Source of the DNA: Spinacia oleracea
Taxonomy: Eukaryota; Streptophyta; Magnoliopsida; Caryophyllales; Amaranthaceae
DNA: 64,000 nucleotides
Reading direction: 5' to 3'
Assembly: GCF_020520425.1 (NCBI RefSeq)
Contig: NC_079490.1
Span: forward strand, 123,834,715-123,898,714
The notes under the pieces were generated by a model. The model saw only the letters and a program-made list of their open reading frames with translations. It had not been told where the DNA came from and did not search any database. The stretch's first letter is position 1; each line of letters opens with the position of its first letter. Below, one piece after another: positions 1 to 9,830 of this stretch. Made by a program: the position numbers and the translations under genes.

Positions 1-304
1 GCAAATTCGATAGGTTTACCTAATAAGCTCTTAGACGTACCTATCAACCAAGAATAGTTTCTAGACTATTAGCAAAAGGCTTTTGCTTACCTAAGATGTT
101 CTAGGATTAAGTCGACAAACTGTGCTTAGTTCTTCAATGATTTTAGGATCTTGGAATCATTTTATTCACACCTGCCGGAACACATAACTTGAATAAAATG
201 CTTAATAAACATTGAATTATGCATGTATGCTAGAATTTAAGTTTATTAAGAGAAACTGTGAATGGTTATTTATTTGTTTATTCTTTTCAATTGTAGTTTT
301 TAAT

Positions 305-3300
305 ATGGCAAACAACAATTCATTCAACATTCGATCAATTCTCGAAAAGGAGAAGTTGAACGGGAAAAACTTCCTTGACTGGCAAAGGAACTTGCAAATA
401 GTTCTTATGCAGGAAGAAAAGGAGTATGTCCTAGATGAGGCGATGCCCGAAGCTGCAGGCGACGGGGTCACTCAGGCAGCCCTCAATCGTTGGATTGATG
501 CCAACAAGGATGTGAAATGTCTAATGCTCGCCACCATGAGTGCGGATCTGCAGAAAACGTTCATCAACTCAGATGCTTTCACAATCATCAGTGAGTTGAA
601 GAACATGTTCCAAGATCTGGCTCGAGTCGAAAGATTCGAGACTCATAGGCAAATTCTTGAGACCAAGCTTAAGAAAGGCGAGCCCGTAAGTCCACATGTT
701 CTCAAAATGATTGGACTCATTGAGAATATGAGTCGGCTGGATCAGCAATTTTCTCAGGAAATGGCTATAGACACCATCCTACATTCTCTTCATAGCGGGT
801 ATGATCAGTTCAAACTGAACTACAGTATGAATAGTCTGGACAAAACGCTCACTGAGCTTCACGGTATGCTGAAGACCGCTGAAAAGACGCTCAAAAGTGA
901 TAAGCAGGATGTGCTTATGGTGCGTGGGGGCAAGTTCAAGAAATCTGGAAAGAAGAGGAATGCTAAGAAAGGTGGCAACAAGGCCAGCCCAACTAAGAAA
1001 ACTGGCGCCAAATCTGCAAAGAGGAAGGTCAGTCAACCCACTTCTGAATCCGAATGCTTCTACTGCAAGAAGAAGGGGCATTGGAAGAGAGATTGCTTGA
1101 AGCTAAAGGAAGATCAGAAGAACGGAACAGTCGTTCCATCTTCAGGTATTTTCGTTATAGACTGTATACTTGCTAATTCAACTTCTTGGGTATTAGATGC
1201 AGGTTGTGGATCACACTTATGTTCCAATCCACAGGGACTAAGAAGAAGTAGAAAGTTAAGCAAGGGTGAAGTCGACCTACGAGTGGGAAATGGAGCACGG
1301 ATTGCTGCATTAGCCGTAGGAACTTACTATTTGTCGTTGCCCTCCGGGCTAGTTTTGGAACTGGAAGAATGTTTCCATGTTCCAAGTCTTACTAAAAACA
1401 TCATTTCAGTTTCTTGCTTAGATGCTAAGGGATTTTCCTTTTTAATAAAAGACAATAGTTGTTCATTTTATTTTAAAGAGATGTTTTATGGATCTGCTAG
1501 ATTAGTCAATGGACTTTATTTATTAGATCACGACAAACAAGTATATAACATAAATACTAAAAAGGCCAAAAAGGATGATTCAGATCTCACCTATCTGTGG
1601 CATTGTCGATTAGGCCATATAAACTTGAAACGCTTAGAAAGACTTCAAAGGGAAGGAATTCTAGAACCATTTGACTTAGAGGATTATGGTAAATGCGAAT
1701 CATGTTTACTTGGCAAAATGACAAAGCAACCTTTCTCTAAAGTTGGAGAAAGAGCAAATGAACTATTGGGTTTAATCCATACAGATGTATGTGGACCAAT
1801 GAGTACAAATGCTAGAGGTGGTTTCAGCTACTTTATCACTTTCACTGATGACTTCAGTAGGTATGGTTATGTCTACCTAATGAAGCATAAGTCTGAATCC
1901 TTTGACAAATTCAAGGAATTTCAGAGTGAAGTAGAGAATCAATTAGGCAAGAAGATTAAGGCACTGCGGTCTGATAGAGGCGGTGAATATCTGAGCTATG
2001 AATTTGATGACCATCTGAAAGAATGTGGAATTCTATCAGAATTGACTCCTCCTGGAACACCACAATGGAACGGTGTGTCAGAACGGAGGAACAGAACCTT
2101 GCTAGACATGGTCAGGTCAATGATGGGTCAGGCCGAACTTCCATTAGAATTTTGGGGACATGCACTAAATACAGCTGCACTCACTATAAATAGAGCTCCG
2201 TCTAAAGCTGTCGAAAAGACTCCATACGAATTATGGTTTGGAAAGCCTCCAAATGTGTCTTTTCTTAAGATTTGGGGATGTGAAGTATACGTCAAACGAT
2301 TAATTTCAGACAAACTTCATCCAAAATCTGACAAATGTATCCTTGTGGGCTATCCAAAGGAAACAAAGGGGTATTACTTCTACAATACATCTGAGAACAA
2401 AGTGTTTGTTGCTCGAGATGGTGTCTTTTTGGAGAAGGATCACATTTCCAAAATGACAAGTGGGAGAAAAGTAGACCTCGAAGAAATTCGAGTCGAACAA
2501 CAAACTCTAGAGAATGCTCAAGATGACATTCAGGATGAAACTCAGAGATCTTTAGAAGAATCTGGTGAGAATCATGGTCAATCTAGAAATGTTACCCCGC
2601 GTAGATCGCAAAGATATAGATCTCAACCGGAAAGGTACTTAGGTATCTTGACGAACGAGAGCTATGACGTTCTATTACTTGAAAGTGATGAACCTGCGAC
2701 TTACAAACAAGCTATGACGAGCCCTAGCTCCAAGCAATGGAAAGAAGCCATGCAATCTGAATTAGACTCCATGTCTGAAAACCAAGTATGGGATTTGGTC
2801 GATTTGCCAGATGGCTATCAAGCCATTGGAAGCAAATGGGTTTTCAAACTGAAAAAAGACAAGGATGGGAAACTTGAAGTTTTCAAAGCTAGATTGGTTG
2901 CAAAAGGTTACAGGCAAGTCCACGGTGTGGATTACGATGAAACCTTTTCACCAGTTGCAATGCTAAAGTCTATTCGAATAATGTTAGCAATCGCTGCATA
3001 TTACGATTACGAAATATGGCAGATGGATGTCAAAACTGCTTTCTTAAACGGCATTTTAACAGAAACTGTGTTTATGACACAGCCTGAAGGTTTTGAGGAT
3101 CCAAAGAATGCTAAAAAGGTATGCAAGCTAAAGAAGTCAATCTACGGATTGAAGCAGGCATCCAGGAGCTGGAATATACGTTTTGATGAAGCAGTCAGTG
3201 ACTTTGGTTTCATCAAGAACGCAGACGAATCTTGTGTATACAAGAAGGTCAGTGGGAGCAAAATTCCTTTCCTAGTATTATATGTCGACGACATATTACT

Positions 3301-4270
3301 TATCGGAAATGACATTCCTATGTTGAACTCTGTCAAGATTTGGCTTGGGAAATGTTTTTCGATGAAGGATCTAGGAGAAGCACAGTACATATTGGGCATC
3401 AAGATTTACAGAGATAGATCTAAAAAGATGATTGGACTTAGTCAAAGCACTTATATCAATAAGGTGCTTGATAGGTTCAAGATGGCGGACTCCAAGCGAG
3501 GCTACCTACCCATGTCTCATGGAATGACTCTAAGAAAAACTCAGTGCCCAAAAACACTTGATGAGCGTAGACGAATGAATGGGATTCCATATGCATCATT
3601 GATTGGTTCAATAATGTATGCTATGATATGTACACGCCCGGATGTTGCGTACGCACTCAGTGCTACGAGCAGATACCAGTCAGACCCAGGAGAGGCGCAT
3701 TGGACTGCTGCCAAGAATATTCTGAAGTACCTGAAAAGGCACAAAGATGACTTCCTGGTCTATGGTGGAGATGATGAATTAATTGTTAAAGGCTATACGG
3801 ACGCAAGTTTCCAAACCGACAAAGATGATTTTAGATCACAGTCTGGGTTTGTCTTCTGCCTCAACGGAGGAGCAGTAAGCTGGAAAAGTGCTAAGCAAAG
3901 CACCATTGCGGATTCTACAACTGAAGCGGAGTACATTGCTGCACATGAAGCAGCAAAGGAAGCTATATGGCTAAGGAAGTTCATAGGAGAACTTGGTGTA
4001 GTCCCCTCCATTAAAGGACCAATAGCCCTGTATTGTGATAATAACGGAGCTATTGCACAGGCAAAAGAGCCTAGACACCACCAGAGAGTCAAGCATGTAC
4101 TTCGTAGATTTCACCTTCTACGAGAGTTCGTTGAAAGAAAAGAAGTCGAGATAAGCAAAATTGGAACTGATGACAACATATCAGATCCATTAACTAAACC
4201 TCTGCCGCAGGCGAAGCACAACTCGCACACTGCAGCTATGGGAATCAAGCATATTGGAGAATGGCTTTGA
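305..4270 (+). CDS. Copia gag-pol polyprotein, complete open frame
   Basis: A 1,321-residue polyprotein. The frame is open from 212, but the ATG at 305 is preferred because the upstream residues are hydrophobic leader translation and the decayed sister element begins its Gag similarly. Domains in order: Gag with 'LNGKNFLDWQ' near the N terminus; lysine-rich stretch; CCHC zinc knuckle at about residues 251-264; aspartic protease with D298-A299-G300; GAG pre-integrase (HxRLGH and CxxC) near 430-490; integrase D494, D557, E593 with 35 residues between the last two; reverse transcriptase with YVDD at 993-996; RNase H with D1166 in 'GYTDAS' and a 'TEAEY' motif. Family knowledge: Gag packages the RNA, and the pol enzymes copy and insert it. 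Oddity: the protease motif is DAG, not the usual DTG or DSG; the decayed copy at 9831-11090 keeps DTG. Confidence 0.95.
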   Translation: MANNNSFNIRSILEKEKLNGKNFLDWQRNLQIVLMQEEKEYVLDEAMPEAAGDGVTQAALNRWIDANKDVKCLMLATMSADLQKTFINSDAFTIISELKNMFQDLARVERFETHRQILETKLKKGEPVSPHVLKMIGLIENMSRLDQQFSQEMAIDTILHSLHSGYDQFKLNYSMNSLDKTLTELHGMLKTAEKTLKSDKQDVLMVRGGKFKKSGKKRNAKKGGNKASPTKKTGAKSAKRKVSQPTSESECFYCKKKGHWKRDCLKLKEDQKNGTVVPSSGIFVIDCILANSTSWVLDAGCGSHLCSNPQGLRRSRKLSKGEVDLRVGNGARIAALAVGTYYLSLPSGLVLELEECFHVPSLTKNIISVSCLDAKGFSFLIKDNSCSFYFKEMFYGSARLVNGLYLLDHDKQVYNINTKKAKKDDSDLTYLWHCRLGHINLKRLERLQREGILEPFDLEDYGKCESCLLGKMTKQPFSKVGERANELLGLIHTDVCGPMSTNARGGFSYFITFTDDFSRYGYVYLMKHKSESFDKFKEFQSEVENQLGKKIKALRSDRGGEYLSYEFDDHLKECGILSELTPPGTPQWNGVSERRNRTLLDMVRSMMGQAELPLEFWGHALNTAALTINRAPSKAVEKTPYELWFGKPPNVSFLKIWGCEVYVKRLISDKLHPKSDKCILVGYPKETKGYYFYNTSENKVFVARDGVFLEKDHISKMTSGRKVDLEEIRVEQQTLENAQDDIQDETQRSLEESGENHGQSRNVTPRRSQRYRSQPERYLGILTNESYDVLLLESDEPATYKQAMTSPSSKQWKEAMQSELDSMSENQVWDLVDLPDGYQAIGSKWVFKLKKDKDGKLEVFKARLVAKGYRQVHGVDYDETFSPVAMLKSIRIMLAIAAYYDYEIWQMDVKTAFLNGILTETVFMTQPEGFEDPKNAKKVCKLKKSIYGLKQASRSWNIRFDEAVSDFGFIKNADESCVYKKVSGSKIPFLVLYVDDILLIGNDIPMLNSVKIWLGKCFSMKDLGEAQYILGIKIYRDRSKKMIGLSQSTYINKVLDRFKMADSKRGYLPMSHGMTLRKTQCPKTLDERRRMNGIPYASLIGSIMYAMICTRPDVAYALSATSRYQSDPGEAHWTAAKNILKYLKRHKDDFLVYGGDDELIVKGYTDASFQTDKDDFRSQSGFVFCLNGGAVSWKSAKQSTIADSTTEAEYIAAHEAAKEAIWLRKFIGELGVVPSIKGPIALYCDNNGAIAQAKEPRHHQRVKHVLRRFHLLREFVERKEVEISKIGTDDNISDPLTKPLPQAKHNSHTAAMGIKHIGEWL

Positions 4271-5134
4271 TGTCTCTGTTTAATGTTTTAAAGTTTTAGA
4301 GTTTAAATCTTTGTAAAACATTATTGGTTAATCATTCACAATAAATGAAATGAATTCATTTTTCCATTTAATTTGTGGTTTATTAAATGATGAGTCCCTT
4401 CAATTTGACGATATATTCAAGATAGACTGTCAGGACCAGTCCTGTGACTAAGAAATGTCTATCAAGTGAACTTGAATGTCAAAGGTTGAAAATGGTCCCT
4501 AATCGGAGTTTTCTATAAAATTGGACGCATAGAAAACGTTAGACGATTAGAATGCAAGATGACTAGTAGTTCTGTTTCTTGAACTATGTGGACATGGCAA
4601 TGTCATAATCATTTGCATAGATACTTACTTTGGGAAGACTAGTATCAGACAAGACCTATGAAACTTTACTGTAAGAGATGAAAATCTGTCATGAGTAAAT
4701 TTCATTAAATTATTAGACACTAAATCCTCAATACCTGAGTGATTTGAGATTACTTGTTTGAGAACTGGTTGCTTTGACGTTGACCAACCGTCGCACCGTA
4801 AAAGGAGGCTATAAAGGCAACGCTCAGGTAATCACCTATCAAACGAAGTCTAATCTCAAGATCGCAAGATTGGGATTGTCCTCCCATAAATCGGGATGAG
4901 ATGCTTAAAAGTTGTACAAGGCCACTCGGAGAGCTAGAAACTGTGAAATGCATGGCCGTGCTCGGATGAATCATAGGCTATGATTATCTGTTTATTTGAT
5001 CAGTTGAACTCTGAAACCGAGGAACACCTCTGGACATAATAAGGATGACAACTCTTACCTTATGTTCAAGAGCAAGCATCGAGCGACAAAGGAATTAGGA
5101 AATGCACACTTGTCCCTAAGGACAAGTGGGAACC
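4271..5134 (+). other. Copia-1 3' noncoding segment before the LTR
   Basis: These 864 bases separate the gag-pol stop from the 3' LTR. I find no long open frame on the coding strand. The last dozen bases before the LTR (GGACAAGTGGGAACC) are purine-rich and are the best candidate for the polypurine tract that primes plus-strand synthesis. The exact tract cannot be fixed without the 5' LTR for comparison. Confidence 0.6.
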
Positions 5135-5439
5135 TGAAGGAAATAATGCCCTTAGTCCAAGTATGCATTCTATGTTAAGTCTAATAAATGCGGTTCAGTA
5201 TTAATTAACAAGTTAATAATTCAGTGAGATCAAGTGAGCTGAATGCCTAGCTAGAGGCCGCTTCAGTTCAAGTGGAATTAATGATATTAATCCACAGCTT
5301 ACTCTTGACTGAACCCGTAGGGTCACACAAATAGTACGTAAACGGATCAAGTATTTAATGGCATTAAATACTCCATCTATGAATATTCGGAATCGACGGA
5401 TCTTGGTTTCAGTGGGAGCTGAGATCGTCACAGGCAAGA

Positions 5440-5770
5440 AATGAATACTCCGGAAACGATGATATTGCCGGAAACGGAAATATGGATCGTATCGGAAATA
5501 TAAATATTATCCAAGTCGTAGATGTTGCCGGAAACGGAAACATGGTACGTATCGGAAAATATTATCGGAAATGGAAATATTGCCAGAATCGGAAATATTG
5601 CCGGAAACGGAAATATTGTCAGAATCGGAAATATTACCGGAATCGGAAAATAATTCCGGAAACGGAAATATTAAATATTTGTTCGAAACGGAAATTAATT
5701 CCGGAATCGGAAATATTAAATATTGTTCGTATCGGAAATGAATTCCGGAATCGGAAAATTTAATCGGAAG
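5440..5770. repeat. CGGAAA-type degenerate short repeat array in the Copia LTR U3
   Basis: More than a dozen copies of a degenerate 11-18 base unit around CGGAAACGGAAATATT, alternating 'ggaaacgg' and 'ggaatcgg' forms with TTCC/GGAA palindromic joins, lie just upstream of the promoter. Tandem motifs in U3 are often enhancer-like in plant LTRs; that role here is inference. Confidence 0.85.
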
Positions 5771-5799
5771 CGCATCGTACGAATAAGCATCGGACGAGA

Positions 5800-5990
5800 C
5801 CTGCCGGACGAGGCCCAGCACGAAGCCAGGCCATCGCCCAGCAAGCCAAGCGCGCCGCACAAACAGCCACGCCAGGCCCAGCGCAAGGCCAGGCCCAGCA
5901 GGCTGCGCAGCGCGCACAGCGCGCACAGCACGCGCAGCGCGCAGCGCGCGCGGGCGCTGCGTGGGCTGCTGCTCGCGCGCACGCATGGGG
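5800..5990. repeat. GC-rich CpG-dense low-complexity stretch in the Copia LTR
   Basis: A run of GCGCAGC/GCACAGC and GCCCAGC words, sharply higher in GC than its surroundings, follows the CGGAAA array. Overlapping open frames on both strands (Arg/Ala-rich peptides) are by-products of the composition. The CpG density in an otherwise AT-rich element that should be methylated is notable for a recent insertion. Confidence 0.75.
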
Positions 5991-6178
5991 GCCCATCGTG
6001 GCTGCCGTGCGTGTGTGTGCAAGTGTTTGTGTTCGTGCACGTTTCCTAAAACATGCAGAGTTCGGTTAATGATTAAATTCCTAATTCTATTTGATAAATT
6101 AATTAAATTAGAGTTCTTGTAGGATTCTAGGTTTAATTAATTTGTATCTGAATAGGATTCCGATTCCCTTTCCATACC

Positions 6179-6190
6179 CCTATAAATATG
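6179..6190 (+). promoter_or_regulatory. TATA box of the Copia-1 LTR promoter
   Basis: The sequence CCTATAAATATG sits about 355 bases before the LTR end, the position expected for the U3/R boundary in an LTR of this size. Transcription would start about 25-35 bases downstream, near 6210. Confidence 0.75.
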
Positions 6191-6544
6191 AGGCTTGGGC
6201 TCACAATTTATAACGAGTTTCAAAAGTATTCAAAGTGAGTTTTTGAGAGAAAAATTCAAACACACATCTTGCTCAAAAGTGCCGAAATTTCTAGTACCTT
6301 AAGGGCGATTCTAGTTGGTCAATCTTAAGGCGGATCCGGACGTGCTGTGGACTATCTACGGAGGGACGACACTTGGAGTCCTAAAGACTTGTTCTTGTTC
6401 GGTTCGGGCACAGCTAGGGAGGGCACGCAACAAAGAGTATGCATCTAAATTATGCTATATGATTATGTGTAAATAATATGTTGTCCTGGGTTAATGGTTG
6501 TTTCCGCATGATCTATGTAATGTCATATGTATCATAACCTAACA

Positions 6545-7473
6545 TACCCCATGTTCGAAGGTGATTCTAGTCCAAGAGGTGATTGTAAACAACTTGGACA
6601 TCCTTGAATCTTGAAAATTTGTATTTTGTATTTTGAAAAAGTTTGTATTTTTGGAAAACATGTATGATTGTTGCAAGTGGTGTTTTTCAATGATTAAAAG
6701 CACCAACTTGCTAATCATTTAGAAATCAAAGCAACATAGTTGATTAGAATGGGATTCGGATTTACCTTGTTAGGTTTAGGCAAGAGCTCCCAATTGCTTT
6801 TGAATTTAGGAATTTTGTATGTGTTTTTGAGGAGTTTTTGAGTTGTATTTTGAGGCGTAATGTCAAAATTACGACATTGTATTGTTGTTCTCCTCCCCAT
6901 TATGCTGAAAATGAGGGGTATTTATAGGGGGAATGGGTGCAAGGCGCCAGCACACGCCAGCGCAGGGCGCTGGTGACGTGGCTTGAATGCCGCCAAAGCA
7001 AGGACGGGGAATCCGTCCTTGTTTAGTCTTGTAGTGTTGTACCTGTTGTACGAATAGTACTAGGTTTGGCGTTTTGTATTTTCTTGGAGGTTAAGGCATC
7101 ATTTAGCGTCTAAAAACAAGCCTTTCTCGGGTTTTGAATTCCGGTTTTACGGGACGGGGCCCGGCATGCTCGGTTTTGTGGGTCGGCGCCCGAATTTGAC
7201 TTGCCTTATATGATTTTGAGTGGAAAAGGCCTAGTAAAACCAATGGGATGTTCTACTATATGAGATTGTACTTGGATTTTGAAATTGGATTTGGAAAGTT
7301 GTATTTTGTACTGAGAACCGAAAGGGGAACGGTCTCGGGGGTTGGATTTTGGATCTTGAATTTTGTAAGCATTCTTAGCAATTGGGATTTCCGCCTGGAG
7401 TTATTCCAATCACCTAATAAGGATAATGGTATCGTCATCATCCCAAAGTGGAGACACAAATTAGGTGTCTACA
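6545..7473 (-). repeat. Gypsy-C 5' LTR, 5' portion only (cut by Copia-1)
   Basis: Read on the minus strand, this starts TGTAGACACCTAA at 7473 and aligns over its whole length with the 5' LTR of Gypsy-A (about 52,480-53,432): shared blocks include the lariat-like 'gattgtaaacaac', the 'ccagcgcaggcgctg' region, 'ttttacgggacgggg' and the last 100 bases. The alignment breaks off exactly at 6545, where Copia-1's LTR ends. On the other side it abuts the RNase H coding sequence of Copia-2, so it is a 5' LTR end inserted there, with possible target duplication CTTAG (7474-7478). The rest of this element must lie left of the window. Confidence 0.88.
6917..6930 (-). promoter_or_regulatory. TATA box of the Gypsy-C LTR
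   Basis: On the minus strand the bases read CCCCTATAAATACC, a canonical plant TATA box about 545 bases into the LTR. The matching place in the Gypsy-A LTR (52865-52876) reads CCTATTTAAAC, a weaker version. Confidence 0.65.
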
Positions 7474-9771
7474 CTTAGCACTTTTCCAGCTTACTGCTCC
7501 GCCATTGAGGCAGAACACAAAACCGAACTGTGATCTGAAATCATCTCTGTCGGTTTGAAAGCATGCGTCCGTATAGCCTCTAACAATCAACTCATCTGTA
7601 CCACCATAGACCAGAAACTAATCCTTAGTCCTTTTCAGGTACTTTAGGATATTCTTGGCAGCAGACCAATGCGCCTCACCTGGGTCTGACTGGTACCTGC
7701 TCGTTGCACTGAGTGCGAACGAAACATCCGTCTTTGTACAAATCATAGCATACATGATGGATCCAATAGCCAAAGCGTATGGAGTATCACTCATCTTTCT
7801 ACTCTCATCAGATATCTTGGGACACTGAGTCTTGCTTACATATGTGCCATGTGACATGGGTAGATGGCCTCTCTTGGTTCCCATCATATTGAACCTAGCT
7901 AGCACTTTGTCAATGTAAGTGCTCTGGGTTAGTCCAATCATCCTCTTAGATCTATCCCTATAGATATTGATGCCCAATATGTACTGTGCCTCTCCTAAGT
8001 CTTTCATTGAGAAACACTTTCCAAGCCAAGTCTTTACAGACTCCAGCATAGGAATGTCGTTTTCAATAAGCAGTATGTCGTCTACACACAAGACTAGGAA
8101 TACAATTTTACTCCCACTGACTTTCTTGTATACACAAGATTCTTCCTGATTCTTGATGAAGCCAAACTTATTGACTGCTTCATCAAATCGTTTATTCCAG
8201 CTCCTTGATGCATGCTTTAATCCATAGATGGATTTCTTAAGCTTGCATACCTTTCCTTGATTCTTTTGATCGACAAAACCCTCCGGCTGTGTGATAAACA
8301 CAATCTCTTCAAGAACACCATTCAAGAAGTTAGTTTTGACATCTATTTGCCATATTTCATAGTCATGAAACGCGACAATCACAAGGATTATCCGAATAGA
8401 CTTAAGCATAGCGACTGGAGAAAAGGTTTCATCGATATCGTAGTCAACGTCGTGAACTTCCCTGTAACCTTTTGCTACCAATCTAGCCTTGTATATTTAT
8501 ACAATTCCATCCTTGTCTTTCTTCAATTTGAAGACCCATATGCATCCGATAGGTGTAAACCCATCCGGCAAATCTACCAAATCCCAGACTTAATTTTCAG
8601 ACATGGAGTCTATCTCAGTTTTCATGCCCTCTAACCATTTAGTGGAGCTTGGGCTCGTCATAGCTTGCTTGTAGGTCATAGGTTCATCACTATCTAATAT
8701 GAGAACATCTAAGTTTTCATTCAAGAGGACGCCTGTCCATCTGTCCGGCTGAACCTTAGTTGTGACCTACAAGGGGAAACAACGTCTTGAAGAACTATTC
8801 CCACTGGCTCTTCTAAAGGCCTTGGAGGTTCTTCACCTTGAACTGCTTCTAAAGAGTTCTTGGTTCGTTGCTCGTCTCGAATCTCTTCGAGGTCTATTAT
8901 TCTCCCACTTGTCATTTTGGAAATGTGATTTCTTTCCAAAAAGACACCGTCACGAGCAAAGAATACTTTGTTCTCTGACTTGTTGTAGAAGTAATACCCC
9001 TTTGTTTCTTTTGGATACCCAATGAAGAAACATTTGTCATATTTTGGTCCGAGCTTGTCCGAAATTAATCGCTTGACATATGGTTCGCAACCCCAAATCT
9101 TTAGAAAAGACAACTTTGGAAGTTTCCAAGTCCATAATTCCTATGGAGTCTTTTCAACAGCTTTTGACGGAGCACGATTTAGTGTGAGTATCGTTGTTTG
9201 CAACGCATGTCCCCAAAATTGTAAAGGAAGTTCGGCTTGACCCATCATTGACCTGACCATATCGAGTAAGGTCCTGTTTCTCCGTTACGACACTCCACTC
9301 CATTGAGGTGTCCCCGGGGCAGTCAATTCAGAAAGAATACCGCATTCTTTTAGATGGTCATCAAACTCGTGGCTAGGATATTCACCTCCTCGATCTGATC
9401 TTAGATCTTTGATTTTCTTGCCATGTTGATTCTCTACTTCATTTTGAAATTCTCGGAATTTCTCAAACGATTCAGACTTGTGTTTCATTAAGTAAATATA
9501 GCCATATCTACTGAAATCGTCCGTAAACGTTATGACATAGCTGAAATCACCTCTAGATTTTGTACTCATAGGCCCACATATGTCCGTATGTATTAGCCCT
9601 AGTAGTTTTCTTGCTCTTTCTACCACCTTTGAGAAAGGTCCCTTTGTCATTTTGCCAAGTAAACAAGATTCGCATTGATCTATCTTCTCTAAGTCGAATG
9701 ATTCTAGAATACCCTTCCTTCGAAGTCTTTCCATGCATTTTGTGTTTATATGGCCTAATCGACGATGCCAC
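7474..9771 (-). pseudogene. Copia-2 integrase - RT - RNase H remnant
   Basis: Reading right to left: a GAG pre-integrase and integrase segment with 'HTDICGPM' and 'LRSDRGGEY' (9285-9734), the integrase C-terminal part 'FLKIWGCEPYVKRL' (8721-9113), an RT segment (7618-8481), then the start of RNase H up to 7474. Breaks: a stop inside the integrase after 'PQWSGVS' (9285), frame changes near 9113-9285 and 8485-8720, and a small insertion giving 'DYDIDE' where Copia-1 has 'DYDE'. The RT catalytic motif reads CVDD instead of YVDD. RNase H is cut by the Gypsy-C insertion. No functional enzyme can come from this copy. Confidence 0.9.
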
Positions 9772-9830
9772 AGATATGTGAGATCGGAATCACCAGTTTT
9801 AGCCTTTTTGGTATTTATGTTATAAATGTG

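Larger units (their letters stand above)
1..6544 (+). mobile_element. Copia-1: Ty1/Copia LTR retrotransposon, 5' LTR outside the window
   Basis: The window opens inside the untranslated leader of this element: positions 1-304 resemble the leader of the second Copia at 11091-11347 (same run of 'agcaaaaggcttttgcttacc' type sequence, read on the other strand). It continues with one open gag-pol frame (305-4270), an 864-base 3' noncoding segment and a full 3' LTR ending in CA at 6544. The base after 6544 aligns directly with the Gypsy LTR seen at 52.1-53.4 kb, so the right boundary is firm; the expected 5-bp target duplication on this side would be TACCC (6545-6549). Order gag-protease-integrase-RT-RNase H defines Ty1/Copia. 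The open frame suggests it is the youngest insertion in the window. Confidence 0.93.
5135..6544 (+). repeat. Copia-1 3' LTR (about 1,410 bp)
   Basis: The LTR starts TGAAGGAAATAATGCCC directly after a purine-rich tract and ends CCTAACA at 6544, giving the TG...CA ends expected of LTRs. It holds, in order, a conserved AT-rich start, a CGGAAA repeat array (about 5440-5770), a GC-rich low-complexity stretch (about 5800-5990), a TATA box (6179-6190) and a probable R/U5 region. The start by one or two bases is uncertain because the 5' LTR is not in view. Short frames across the repeat array read as repetitive peptide and are not genes. Confidence 0.85.

Noticed and set aside
5482..5763. Open frame with repeating NRK/GNG-type peptide
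   Set aside because: Translation of the CGGAAA repeat array within a Copia LTR; no start context or family.
5507..6049. Several Arg/Ala-rich frames on both strands
   Set aside because: Produced by the GC-rich low-complexity block of the LTR; overlapping frames on both strands are typical of skewed composition.
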